Position numbers and translations under genes: made by a program. The notes under the pieces are model-generated. The model was given only the letters and a program-made list of their open reading frames with translations. It was not told the DNA's origin and did no database searches. Of a stretch of DNA of 25,326 bases, positions 1-7,232 are shown piece after piece; within the stretch, counting starts at the first letter, position 1, and each line of letters opens with the position of its first letter. The stretch lies in contig DATBBL010000044.1 in assembly GCA_036271015.1 (NCBI GenBank), positions 1-25,326 on the forward strand, given 5' to 3'. Origin of the DNA: DASUAS01 sp036271015 (lineage in GTDB: Bacteria > Actinomycetota > Acidimicrobiia > IMCC26256 > DASPTH01).

Positions 1-366
1 GGTGAACCGCCGCCGATAGCACGAAGGCACACGGAGATCGGCGATGTCGAGGAGCACGTCGCGCACGGTGCCGCACCGGGTACACACCAGGTGCTGGTGG
101 GCGTGCTCGACATTCGGATCGACGCGGATGCTGCCGGTGCCTATGTCGAGCAACTCGACCTCGCCCATCGCCTCGAGGTCGTGGACGGTCTGGTACACGG
201 TCTTGCGCGAGATGGTGGGCATCTCGGCCCGGGCCGCCTCGTAGAGCGACTCCACCGTCGGGTGCGTGTCGACGCCGTGCAGCAGACGGAAGATCGCCTG
301 GCGCTGCGGCGTCACCCGGAGGCCCTGGTCCCGGAAGCGGGAGGTGAGCTCGTCGACCGTCTTCAC
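1..366 (-). CDS. Fur/PerR-family metalloregulator (partial, C-terminus beyond window)
   Basis: Fur superfamily metal-dependent repressor. The N-terminal 122 residues are present and the frame runs off the window's left edge. Visible are the winged-helix segment (residues 5-70, with TPQRQAIF at 19-26 and SRKTVYQTVHDL at 53-64) and the start of the dimerisation domain with a CxxC zinc pair (C95, C98) and a His cluster (H88, H90, H92). Acidic residues D83 (in RVD) and D103 (in VRDV) align by eye with the two Asp ligands of Bacillus PerR, where Fur has Glu. That makes a peroxide sensor more likely than an iron sensor, but it is an inference. The GTG start at 366 is chosen because a TAAGCT -10 lies exactly 7 nt upstream, as for a leaderless mRNA. 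It is divergent from the membrane protein to its right. Family call is firm; the subtype is not. Confidence 0.9.
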   Translation of the reverse strand, partial: MKTVDELTSRFRDQGLRVTPQRQAIFRLLHGVDTHPTVESLYEAARAEMPTISRKTVYQTVHDLEAMGEVELLDIGTGSIRVDPNVEHAHQHLVCTRCGTVRDVLLDIADLRVPSCYRRRFT

Positions 367-373
367 GGCCGCC

Positions 374-379
374 AGCTTA
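374..379 (-). promoter_or_regulatory. -10 element (TAAGCT) for the Fur/PerR gene
   Basis: TAAGCT on the minus strand fits TANNNT and is followed by 7 nt and the GTG at 366, the geometry of actinobacterial leaderless promoters. I see no good -35. Confidence 0.5.
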
Positions 380-382
380 TCA

Positions 383-393
383 ACAACGATTGT
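383..393. promoter_or_regulatory. Possible Fur/PerR operator (ACAA-N3-TTGT dyad)
   Basis: An 11-bp imperfect dyad, ACAAcgaTTGT, sits in an AT-rich island directly upstream of the regulator's -10. Extended, the minus strand reads TGACAATCGTTGTTGA, a partial match to a 7-1-7 Fur-type box. The location suggests autoregulation. Fur-box degeneracy makes this tentative. Confidence 0.35.
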
Positions 394-450
394 CAGTTGA
401 CACCCCCGAACCGGGCCGGGCGGCTCCCGGGCCGTCGGTGGCACCGGTGC

Positions 451-456
451 TAGAAC
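451..456 (+). promoter_or_regulatory. Candidate extended -10 (TGC-TAGAAC) for the first membrane protein
   Basis: TAGAAC is preceded by TGC (extended -10 form) and lies 8 nt before GTG 465. It lacks the final T of TANNNT, so it is weaker than the other promoters here. It supports a leaderless start at 465 over the TTG at 390. Confidence 0.3.
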
Positions 457-464
457 ACAGCGCC

Positions 465-2168
465 GTGGCCGCCAGCGGGGTGCGAACCGCCGAAGCGCCC
501 ACGGCCGCGCCGCGCGCAGGGCCGGCGCCGCTGGTCACCGGACGGCGCCTCTTCGTCGCGCTGCTCGTGCTCGGCACCGCGCTGGGCCTGGTCCTGACCC
601 GCCACGGCGTCAACACCACCGACGACGCCGACACCTACATCGGCGTGGCCCGCAACCTCGCCGACGGTCACGGCCTGACCGTCCCGTTCACCAACGTGCT
701 CGACACCTTCTCGCCGGCGACCGCGGTCGGGTTCCACGGCGAGGTGCCGTTCCTCCTGTTCGGGCCGCTCCTCTCCCTCGTGCTCGCCCCGTTCGAGTGG
801 CTCGGCGTCGCGTCGATCGACGTCGTCCGCTACCTCAACCCCGTCCTGCTCGGGCTCACGCTCGCGGTGCTCGGTGTGCTGGCGTGGCGCGTGACCCGCC
901 GGTCGCTCCTGCTGTCGTTGGCGGTGGTGCTGCTCTCGCTCCACACCTATGTGCTCCAGCTCTACGGGTACGTGCAGAGCGAGGCCCTGTTCCTCCCCCT
1001 CGCGCTGGCGTCGCTCCTCTTCCTCGGTCGCTGGGCCGCGTCGCGACGCACCCGGTACCTTGTGGCGTTCGCCGCCCTCGCCGCGCTCGCCTCGCTCGCC
1101 CGCATGATCGGCGTGTCCCTGGCGCTGGTCGGCGTCATCGCGGTGCTCCTGTGGTCGGCCGACCGATGGTCGCGGCGGGTCGGCCGTGCGATCGCGGTCG
1201 GGGCCGGCGCCGTCGGGCCCCTCCTCGTGTTCGTGCTGTACGAGAACGCGCTCGCCGGGGCCGGCAACCGGCGCCCGCTCTCGTTCTCGCCGCCGGGCAC
1301 CTACGACCTCCGGCCGACGCTCGACTCGCTCACCCGGTGGCTCCTGCCCACCGATCCGTACGGCGCCCTCAGCTCCACGCACCGGTGGGTCGTCGGCCTG
1401 GTGCTGCTCGCGATCGTGCTGGTCCTCGCCGGGCTGGCCTGGCGCGCCCGGCCCCGATCGCCGGGAACCGACGACGCGGCCGTGGTCGCGGCCCCGCCGG
1501 AGCCCGCCGACGACGTCGAGGCGCGACGGCTCCTCGGGGTGGTGGCCATGGCGACCGTCGCGTACCTCCTGGTGCTGGTCGCTTCGCGGACGATCACCGA
1601 CCACAGCGCCGCCTTCCAGTTCGGCGGGCGACTCCTCGTTCCCGCGCTCCCCCTCGCCTGGCTGCTGGTGGCCGGCGTCGTGTCGCAGTGGGCCGCGAGC
1701 GCATGGACGCCGCGGGTCGCGCGCACCCTCGTCGTGACCGCGGGGGTGATCGGGCTGGTCCTCGGCGTCGCGCACCTGACCCAGACGGGCGAGGTTCTCG
1801 GCTGGGACGGCCCGGGGGTGAACCCGACGGTCGCGCCGTCGCCCACCCCCGAGATCGTCGCCCGGCTCGCCGGCAACGGCGTGGTCTTCGCCAACGCGCC
1901 CAATCGGATCTGGAGTGGCACCGGCCTGCACGCGGTCACCGTCCCTGCCCGCACGGTCGCGCTGAGCGGCCACCGCAACCAGCACCTGGCGCGCGACATC
2001 GCGGAGCTGCGCGACGAGCTCCACCGTCACGGCGGTCTCGTGGTCTACCTCGACGGGAACCTGCTCACCACCCTGCACCTGATGCCCGAGGACGAGCTGG
2101 TGCGACGGGCGGGGCTGCACGAGGTCGAGCGCACGCGCGACGCACGCATCTACGCCCTCGCGCCATGA
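465..2168 (+). CDS. Multi-pass membrane protein, GT-C glycosyltransferase-like
   Basis: Predicted integral membrane glycosyltransferase of the GT-C fold (567 aa from this start). A short Pro/Ala-rich cytoplasmic tail precedes TM1. The first outside loop carries an acidic motif, DDADTYIGVARNLADGHG, as in GT39/ArnT-like enzymes, where an Asp here acts as catalytic base and a polyprenyl-phosphate sugar is the donor. About 12 hydrophobic segments follow, then a soluble C-terminal region of about 110 residues, probably extracytoplasmic. The typical HPPLY motif of the second loop is not evident, so specificity is unknown. The start is uncertain: the frame opens at TTG 390, with GTG at 438, 447, 465 and 480; 465 is chosen for the -10-like element 8 nt upstream. 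It is divergent from the Fur/PerR gene and 46 nt before the next gene. It could instead be a non-enzymatic GT-C-like protein. Confidence 0.75.
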   Translation: MAASGVRTAEAPTAAPRAGPAPLVTGRRLFVALLVLGTALGLVLTRHGVNTTDDADTYIGVARNLADGHGLTVPFTNVLDTFSPATAVGFHGEVPFLLFGPLLSLVLAPFEWLGVASIDVVRYLNPVLLGLTLAVLGVLAWRVTRRSLLLSLAVVLLSLHTYVLQLYGYVQSEALFLPLALASLLFLGRWAASRRTRYLVAFAALAALASLARMIGVSLALVGVIAVLLWSADRWSRRVGRAIAVGAGAVGPLLVFVLYENALAGAGNRRPLSFSPPGTYDLRPTLDSLTRWLLPTDPYGALSSTHRWVVGLVLLAIVLVLAGLAWRARPRSPGTDDAAVVAAPPEPADDVEARRLLGVVAMATVAYLLVLVASRTITDHSAAFQFGGRLLVPALPLAWLLVAGVVSQWAASAWTPRVARTLVVTAGVIGLVLGVAHLTQTGEVLGWDGPGVNPTVAPSPTPEIVARLAGNGVVFANAPNRIWSGTGLHAVTVPARTVALSGHRNQHLARDIAELRDELHRHGGLVVYLDGNLLTTLHLMPEDELVRRAGLHEVERTRDARIYALAP

Positions 2169-2202
2169 ACGCGACGAATGGGCCGCGTCCCGGCTGCTGT
2201 GT

Positions 2203-2208
2203 GATGAT
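2203..2208 (+). promoter_or_regulatory. Weak -10-like element before the dehydrogenase
   Basis: GATGAT lies 6 nt before ATG 2215. It matches the A2 and T6 positions of TANNNT but has G at position 1. The spacing matches the other leaderless candidates here. No ribosome-binding site is seen before this ATG. Confidence 0.3.
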
Positions 2209-2214
2209 CGCCCC

Positions 2215-3189
2215 ATGACCAAGCACCGCGCCCTCGTGACCGCCCCGTTCCGCGGCCCGGGCCTCGACACCCTCCGTTCGTTCGCCGACGTCGTGCTCGA
2301 CCCGTGGATCGACCACCAGCCGCTGCGCATCTACGACGCCGACGCGCTCGCCGAGCGGGTGAAGGCAGAGGACGCCGACCTGCTCGTCGTCGAGTCCGAC
2401 AGCGTGAAGGGCCCGGTGCTCGACCTGCCGCTCGTGGCGATCGGCTCCTGCCGGGGCGACCCCAACAACGTCGACATCGGCGCCGCCACCGCCAAGGGCA
2501 TCCCGGTGCTGCGGGCGCCGGGGCGCAACGCCGACGCGGTGGCGGAGATGGCCGTCGGTCTGCTCTTCGCGGTGACGCGCGGCATCGTCCGCGCCGACCT
2601 CGACGTGCGGGCGGGCGAGACGTACCGCGACGGCACCATCCCGTACCAGCGCTTCCGGGCCTGGCAGGTCGCCGGCCAGACCGTGGGCATCGTGGGCTAC
2701 GGCGCGGTGGGCCGGGCGGCGGCGTGGCGGTTCGCCGGCCTCGGCATGAACGTCATCAGCTACGACCCGTTCGCACCCGACGCCACGCACTCGCTCGACG
2801 ACCTGCTCGCCGAGGCCGACGTCGTGTCGATGCACGCCGCGGTCACCCCCGAGTCCGAGGGCATGATCGGCGCCGAGCAGTTCGCCCGCATGCGCGAGGG
2901 CGCGATCTACCTCAACACCGCCCGGGCGATGCTGCACGACACCGACGCGCTGACCGCGTCGCTCGCCGACGGTCACCTCGGTGGCGCCGGGCTCGACCAC
3001 TTCGTCGGTGAGCACCTCGCCACCGACCACCCGTTGTGCTCGATGGCGAACGTCGTGCTCACGCCCCACATCGGCGGCGCCACCTACGACACCGAGGCCA
3101 ACCACACGACGCTCATCGTCGACGGCCTGGTGACCCTGCTCGACGGCGGCACCCCGTCGAACCTCGTGAACCCCGAGGTCCTGAAATGA
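2215..3189 (+). CDS. D-isomer-specific 2-hydroxyacid dehydrogenase (SerA/YoaD-like)
   Basis: Cytosolic NAD(P)-dependent dehydrogenase interconverting a D-2-hydroxyacid and a 2-oxoacid (324 aa, usual for short-form members without an ACT domain). The Rossmann motif GYGAVG is at 161-166 after VGIV. The substrate-domain signature SCRGDPNNVD contains R80. The catalytic triad by position is R237 (LNTARAML), E266 (FVGE) and H285 (LTPHIGGAT); the 29-residue R-E spacing matches phosphoglycerate dehydrogenase. Its stop overlaps the aldolase start (ATGA 3186-3189), implying translational coupling and a shared pathway. That pairing suggests catabolism of a sugar acid or phosphorylated sugar rather than serine synthesis, but the substrate cannot be read from sequence. 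Confidence 0.9.
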   Translation: MTKHRALVTAPFRGPGLDTLRSFADVVLDPWIDHQPLRIYDADALAERVKAEDADLLVVESDSVKGPVLDLPLVAIGSCRGDPNNVDIGAATAKGIPVLRAPGRNADAVAEMAVGLLFAVTRGIVRADLDVRAGETYRDGTIPYQRFRAWQVAGQTVGIVGYGAVGRAAAWRFAGLGMNVISYDPFAPDATHSLDDLLAEADVVSMHAAVTPESEGMIGAEQFARMREGAIYLNTARAMLHDTDALTASLADGHLGGAGLDHFVGEHLATDHPLCSMANVVLTPHIGGATYDTEANHTTLIVDGLVTLLDGGTPSNLVNPEVLK

Positions 3190-3848
3190 CCGAGTCGGAG
3201 CCGACCGCGGCGGAAGTGAAGGAGCAGCTCCTCGCCGTCGCCAAGGAGATGCTCGTCTCGGGCCTCGTGCAGGGCACGGCCGGGAACGTCGCCGCCCGAC
3301 TCCCCGACGGTAACGTCGTGCTCACACCGTCGTCGCTCGATTACCTGGAGATGGACCTCGACGACCTCGTGGTGTGCTCGCCCGACGGCGAGGTGGTGGA
3401 GGGACACCGGGGCCCCACGTCCGAGAAGGCGCTGCACCTGGCGGCGATGCGCCGCTACCCGGAGATCAACGCGACCATGCACTGCCACGCGAAGCACTGC
3501 ACGATGTTCGCGCTCACCCGCCGGCCGATCCCGGCGGTGATCGAAGAGTTCGTGGTGTACGTCGGCGGCGACGTGCCGGTGGCGAACTACCAGACCACCG
3601 GCACCGACGAGCTCGCGGAGGAGGTCGCGGGATGGGTGGACGACCGGAGCGCGGTGCTGATGGCCAACCACGGGTTGTTCGCGGTGGGCAAGAACCCGGC
3701 CGACGTCCTCCACGTCGCGGGGTTGGTGGAGCGGACGGCCGAGATCGTGTGGGGTGCGCAGCGCCTGGGTGAGATCGTGCCGTTGCCCCCGGAGACGAAC
3801 ACCCAGTTCGCCGGCTACTACCGCTACGGGCGCACCGGGAAGTTCTGA
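3186..3848 (+). CDS. Class II aldolase/adducin family protein (FucA-like)
   Basis: Zinc-dependent class II aldolase (220 aa, typical of L-fuculose-phosphate or L-ribulose-phosphate-4-epimerase-type enzymes). The N-terminal substrate-phosphate region GTAGNVAAR (residues 30-38) is followed by TPSS. E80 in the GPTSEKALH segment matches the catalytic acid of FucA. H99 and H101 of MHCHAKH, with H162 of ANHG, match the zinc ligands. All key residues are intact, so it should be active as an aldolase, epimerase or decarboxylase. It starts inside the stop of the dehydrogenase gene. It ends convergently 20 nt from the O-methyltransferase. No transporter or kinase for a catabolic route is adjacent. Confidence 0.9.
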   Translation: MTESEPTAAEVKEQLLAVAKEMLVSGLVQGTAGNVAARLPDGNVVLTPSSLDYLEMDLDDLVVCSPDGEVVEGHRGPTSEKALHLAAMRRYPEINATMHCHAKHCTMFALTRRPIPAVIEEFVVYVGGDVPVANYQTTGTDELAEEVAGWVDDRSAVLMANHGLFAVGKNPADVLHVAGLVERTAEIVWGAQRLGEIVPLPPETNTQFAGYYRYGRTGKF

Positions 3849-3871
3849 CCTCGAAGCCGGGGTGGGGGTCA
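3846..3871. terminator. Convergent stop-stop junction with short dyad
   Basis: TGACC (3846-3850, including the aldolase stop) is complementary to GGTCA (3867-3871, including the opposite-strand stop of the O-methyltransferase). The stem is only 5 bp with a G-rich interior and no U-tract, so it is the weakest of four such junctions here. Confidence 0.3.
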
Positions 3872-4525
3872 GCGCTTGCGGAGCAGCGTGAGCCCGTCGC
3901 CGAGGGTGAGCAGGGCGCTGTCGACGCGGTCGTCGGCCGCGACCATGTCGTTGAACTCTCGCAGCGCGACCGTCGATTCGTCGTCGTTGGCGTCGTCGAC
4001 GATGCTGCCGCCCCAGAGCGTGTTGTCGACCATGATGAGCCCGTTGGGGCGGAGCCGCTTCAGCAGCTCCTCGTAGTAGACGGGGTAGGACGGCTTGTCG
4101 GCGTCGATGAACGCCAGGTCGACGTACTCATCATCGGGCAACGACCGCAGCGTGTCGGCGGCCGGCGCCAGGCGCAGCTCGATCTTGCCGTCCACTCCGG
4201 CGTCGACCCAGGCGCGGCGCGCGATGGACGTCCACTCCTCGCTCACGTCGCAGCAGAGCAGATGGCCGTCGTCGGGGAGGCCGCGCGCGATCGAGATCGC
4301 GGAGTACCCGGTGAACGTCCCCACCTCGACGGCCTGGCGGGCGCCCACCAGTCGGGTGACGAGCGTCATGAACGTGCCCTGCTCGGGCGAGATCTGCATC
4401 CCCGCCATCGGCAGTGCCGCGGTCTCGTCGATGAGCGCCTGCTGCACCGCGTCGGGGCGGGTGCCGTGCGTGACGACGTACTCGTGGATCTCGGGCGTCA
4501 GGAAGAACGACTTGGGGCCGGCCAT
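3869..4525 (-). CDS. Class I SAM-dependent O-methyltransferase (caffeoyl-CoA OMT-like)
   Basis: Cytosolic S-adenosylmethionine-dependent O-methyltransferase (218 aa, usual for the cation-dependent COMT/CCoAOMT-like family). SAM motif I is EVGTFTGYS at 67-75, the adenine-side acidic residue is D93 (CCDVS), metal-binding FIDADK is at 139-144, and DNTLWGG is at 167-173. D141 plus D167/N168 form the expected divalent-metal site, so catechol- or hydroxyl-type methyl acceptors are likely. The ATG at 4525 is chosen because the homology-rich region begins there; GTG codons at 4528 and 4531 are alternatives. The ATG overlaps the stop of a possible six-codon leader peptide. It is last in a three-gene minus-strand group with the MBL hydrolase and GT4. 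Confidence 0.9.
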   Translation of the reverse strand: MAGPKSFFLTPEIHEYVVTHGTRPDAVQQALIDETAALPMAGMQISPEQGTFMTLVTRLVGARQAVEVGTFTGYSAISIARGLPDDGHLLCCDVSEEWTSIARRAWVDAGVDGKIELRLAPAADTLRSLPDDEYVDLAFIDADKPSYPVYYEELLKRLRPNGLIMVDNTLWGGSIVDDANDDESTVALREFNDMVAADDRVDSALLTLGDGLTLLRKR

Positions 4526-4545
4526 CACCACGTCTGCATCTTCAT
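4525..4545 (-). CDS. Possible leaderless leader peptide MKMQTW before the O-methyltransferase
   Basis: ATG AAG ATG CAG ACG TGG TGA begins 6 nt after a TAGGGT -10 element, the expected transcription start, and its TGA shares its A with the O-methyltransferase ATG. A leaderless transcript would therefore begin on this mini-ORF, and translation of the enzyme would be coupled to it by termination-reinitiation. The arrangement is seen directly; that it is translated is inference. Confidence 0.35.
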   Translation of the reverse strand: MKMQTW

Positions 4546-4551
4546 CCGCCC

Positions 4552-4557
4552 ACCCTA
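4552..4557 (-). promoter_or_regulatory. -10 element (TAGGGT) formed partly by the upstream stop codon
   Basis: TAGGGT fits TANNNT. Its TAG is the stop codon of the MBL hydrolase gene. It lies 6 nt before ATG 4545. It would give the O-methyltransferase its own transcript as well as read-through from the upstream genes. Confidence 0.45.
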
Positions 4558-5985
4558 TGACACCCCTGCGCGTTCGGTCGTGGTCGTGAAGCGACTCGCC
4601 AGGCGCTCGAAGAGCGACGCCTCGCGGCTGGCGCGGAGCGAGTCGACCCACTCCAACCACTCCGACCGGCGGCGCCACGTGACCTCGAACAGCCGGGGCC
4701 GCAGCGATCCGGTGAGCGGCACGTACCCGAGCTCCCACGGCACGAGGAGCCCCCAGAAGGTGAGGTCGTCGCCCGCACCGCCGGGCCGCAGGTGGACGGA
4801 GATCCGCATCGAGCCGTGCACCACGTGCATCAGACGCTTGGCGATGGCGTCGGCGAGCACGGCTTCGTCGACGGTCACGATGCTGGCGGTGTCGGGCGGC
4901 GGTGACGAGAGGCGGTAGACCGCGCCGCGCCGGAAGTCGAGGACCCACGACGGCAGTGGCGACGACGGGACGTGGAACACCACCGGGCGGCTCAGCGCGA
5001 AGCGGCCGATCACGCCGGGCGGGAACGCGCGCATGAACGACGTGAAGTAGTCGGCGAAGGTCCCGTAGTCGAGCGTGATCTCCGCCTCGAGCTCGGTCTG
5101 CGTCGCGATCTTGCCCGCCACCCGCTCGGCCAGCGCCTCGAGATGCTTCTCCTTGTCGGTGTACCAGTCGATCCCGGCGAGCTCGAAGCCGGTCTCGGAG
5201 CTCCAGCTGTCGCCCGGGTCCATCTGGACCGCCTCGGTGGACGAGCGCGGGCGCTGCCGCCGGAAGGCGTCGACCACCTCTCCGGGCGCCACGAGCTGCT
5301 CGTTCACCCCGCGGCTCTCGGGATGGAGGAACGCGACCATGCTGCCGAACGGCACGCCGTAGCGCGGCCCGAGCTCGTCGATCACGCGCACCCAGTCGTC
5401 GAGGTAGGTGTCGCGGTTGATCAGCTCGAGGTCGGCCGGATCGTCGGCGGTGTAGAGCACCGGGTAGGCCTGCGCGAACGAGTAGCTCTTGAACACGAAC
5501 GTGGGGGGCCCGAACTCGTCGAGGATCCGTTGGAGCGTACGGCCCCGGATCTTGCCGTCGTTGATGTCGACCAGGACGTGCTCGCCGTCGGCGACCACGA
5601 ACACGGAGTCGTCGGGGCCGTTCTGGTACGACGCGACGCGCACGCCCGGTGCGAGCTGCACCATCTGCGCGTGCGGGAGCTCCATGACCTCGTCGAAGCC
5701 GAGGTTGCGGACCTCCTCGGCGAGGGTGGGCACCCCGAACTTCGGCACCAGCACGTGCGCGTCGCGGTTGATGCGCCGCATCGACGGGAAGTGGAAGTGG
5801 TCGAAGTGGTGGTGCGTGAGGTAGACGAAGTCGGGCTCGAAGAGCTCGGGCGACGGCTCCGCCACCGTCGGGTAGTGCCACCACGACCGCCAGTAGCACG
5901 AGCCGAGCAGCCACGGGTCGACCAGGATCGTGGGGCCGCTGGTCTCGATGCGCAGGCAGCTGTGCCCGATGACGGTGAACCTCAT
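4555..5985 (-). CDS. MBL-fold metallo-hydrolase, CMP-Neu5Ac hydroxylase-like without Rieske domain
   Basis: Metallo-beta-lactamase-fold protein (476 aa). The fold starts at residue 1 (MRFTVIGHSCLRI, then ILVDPWL) and carries a complete HxHxDH metal motif (H58, H60, D62, H63). Downstream segments KSYSFAQAYPVLY, RYGVPFGSMVAFLHPESRGVNE and PGDSWSS resemble, by memory-based comparison, the order of segments in vertebrate CMP-N-acetylneuraminate hydroxylase after its Rieske domain, which is absent here. The C-terminal 160 residues form an additional domain. The start ATG overlaps the GT4 stop (ATGA 5982-5985), so both belong to one operon. The role may be hydrolysis or oxidation of an activated sugar, but substrate and reaction are unknown. 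MBL fold is certain; the CMAH relationship is moderately supported. Confidence 0.85.
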   Translation of the reverse strand: MRFTVIGHSCLRIETSGPTILVDPWLLGSCYWRSWWHYPTVAEPSPELFEPDFVYLTHHHFDHFHFPSMRRINRDAHVLVPKFGVPTLAEEVRNLGFDEVMELPHAQMVQLAPGVRVASYQNGPDDSVFVVADGEHVLVDINDGKIRGRTLQRILDEFGPPTFVFKSYSFAQAYPVLYTADDPADLELINRDTYLDDWVRVIDELGPRYGVPFGSMVAFLHPESRGVNEQLVAPGEVVDAFRRQRPRSSTEAVQMDPGDSWSSETGFELAGIDWYTDKEKHLEALAERVAGKIATQTELEAEITLDYGTFADYFTSFMRAFPPGVIGRFALSRPVVFHVPSSPLPSWVLDFRRGAVYRLSSPPPDTASIVTVDEAVLADAIAKRLMHVVHGSMRISVHLRPGGAGDDLTFWGLLVPWELGYVPLTGSLRPRLFEVTWRRRSEWLEWVDSLRASREASLFERLASRFTTTTERAGVS

Positions 5986-7169
5986 CGGCCGTCCCGGCGC
6001 CGGCGGCGCGCGATCGAGGCGGCGGCGAGCACCTCGAGCGTCCCGCGGGCGGTCGCTTCCCACGTGTACCGCGACGCGTGCGCCTGGGCCGCCGCGCTCA
6101 TGGCGGCGCGGAGGTCGGCGTCGCCGAGCAGGCGGTCGATCCCGACGCGCAGCGCGTCGGCGTCGGGCGCGAGCACGCCGGTGCGTCCGTCGACCACCGC
6201 GTCGGCGTGGCCGGCGACGTCGCTCACGACCGCAGGGGTACCGCACGCGGCCGCCTCGGTGATCGTCATGCCCCAGCCTTCCCGCGCCGACGCGCTCGCC
6301 AGGATCCACGAGCGTCGGTAGAGGTCGACCTTCTCGTCCTCGCCGACGTGCCCGGGCAGGCGGATCCAGCTCTCGGCACGAGCGGCGTGGAGCTGGCTCT
6401 CGAGCTCCTCGCGCTTGTAGCCCTCGCCCACGATGACCGCCTCGAGGTCGGGGTGCGTCGGCTTCAGCGCGACCAGCGCGGCGATGAGCACATCGAACTG
6501 CTTCACGGGGACGAGGCGGCCGACGGCCACGACCAACGGCGTCGGCGACTTCTCGCCGCCCGGGGTGTAGTGCGCGTCGATCCCGGGCGTGACCACGCTG
6601 ACCCGATCGGCCCGGAAGCCGAGGTCGTCGACCAGCTCGCGCTTGCTCGACTCCGAGAGGGTCACGATCGGAGTGTGGTGGTAGAGGGGCGGCGCCAGCT
6701 TCGACTCCACGAAGTTGCCGAAGGCGGCGAGCCGCGGTGGCAGCGTCATCTGCCACATCTCCGCGTGCACGTGGTGCAGCCAGGTGACGTGCGCGGTGCG
6801 CGACCACAGCGGCGAGAAGAACGGCATCCCGTTCCAGATCTCGATCAGGCCGTCGCGCCCTCCGTGCCAGCCCATCATCTCGCTGAACGCGCCGCGCGGG
6901 AACACGAGGTAGCGCCCGGCCTTGCGGATGACGCGGTACCCATCGCGCCACGACACCTGGGGATGACCGGCCGCGTACGACGTCCGCATCGTGACCTCGA
7001 TGCCGGCTTCCGCCCACAGCGCGGCGATGTTCGACGCGTGCAGCTCGGAGCCCCCCGCCTCGGGGTCGTCGAGGTCGCGCCAGGCGAGCATGCTCACTCG
7101 GTGCAGCCCGGCCTCGGCGGCGATGTCGCCGAGCTTGGCCACCTCGACCGCGTGGTCTCCGCCTGTCAT
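5982..7169 (-). CDS. GT4-family glycosyltransferase (GT-B fold)
   Basis: Retaining glycosyltransferase family 4 enzyme (395 aa, usual length), cytosolic or peripheral at the inner membrane face, using a nucleotide sugar to extend a lipid- or protein-linked glycan. The N-terminal acceptor domain has GGSELHASNIAALWAEAG at 39-56. The linker region has VTPGID (193-198). The donor domain begins VVAVGRLVPVKQFDVLI (213-229) and carries the EX7E motif E297/E305 within REGWGMTITEAAACGTP. H132-H133 (LHHVHAE) is a typical acceptor-side motif. It is first gene of a minus-strand operon with the MBL hydrolase. The ATG at 7169 has a TAGCAT -10 nine nt upstream and no obvious ribosome-binding site. The sugar transferred cannot be predicted. 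Confidence 0.93.
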   Translation of the reverse strand: MTGGDHAVEVAKLGDIAAEAGLHRVSMLAWRDLDDPEAGGSELHASNIAALWAEAGIEVTMRTSYAAGHPQVSWRDGYRVIRKAGRYLVFPRGAFSEMMGWHGGRDGLIEIWNGMPFFSPLWSRTAHVTWLHHVHAEMWQMTLPPRLAAFGNFVESKLAPPLYHHTPIVTLSESSKRELVDDLGFRADRVSVVTPGIDAHYTPGGEKSPTPLVVAVGRLVPVKQFDVLIAALVALKPTHPDLEAVIVGEGYKREELESQLHAARAESWIRLPGHVGEDEKVDLYRRSWILASASAREGWGMTITEAAACGTPAVVSDVAGHADAVVDGRTGVLAPDADALRVGIDRLLGDADLRAAMSAAAQAHASRYTWEATARGTLEVLAAASIARRRRRDGR

Positions 7170-7176
7170 GAGGGAT

Positions 7177-7232
7177 GCATGCTATGGGGACGACCCCGTT
7201 CGCGGCGGGAACCACGGGGTCTCGTAGCATGC
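7177..7232. promoter_or_regulatory. Nested dyad with back-to-back TAGCAT promoters
   Basis: Outer arms GCATGCTA (7177-7184) and TAGCATGC (7225-7232) are perfect reverse complements. Inner arms GACCCCGT (7192-7199) and ACGGGGTC (7214-7221) are too. Each outer arm contains TAGCAT, giving a -10 for the GT4 gene (7184-7179, minus) and a candidate -10 for the methyltransferase (7225-7230, plus). GGGG 7186-7189 can also pair with CCCC 7194-7197, competing with the inner arm. A shared dimeric-regulator operator is plausible. Confidence 0.45.

Noticed and set aside
397..425. Perfect TTGACA (-35) on the plus strand as promoter of the first membrane protein
   Set aside because: No -10 lies 16-18 nt downstream (GC-only sequence there) and TAGAAC is 48 nt away, so it cannot pair; kept only as a note.
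450..2330. 626-codon open frame antisense to the first membrane protein
   Set aside because: Composition is Arg/Gly/Glu/His-rich with no recognisable domain; it is the GC-driven shadow of a clear membrane protein and dehydrogenase start.
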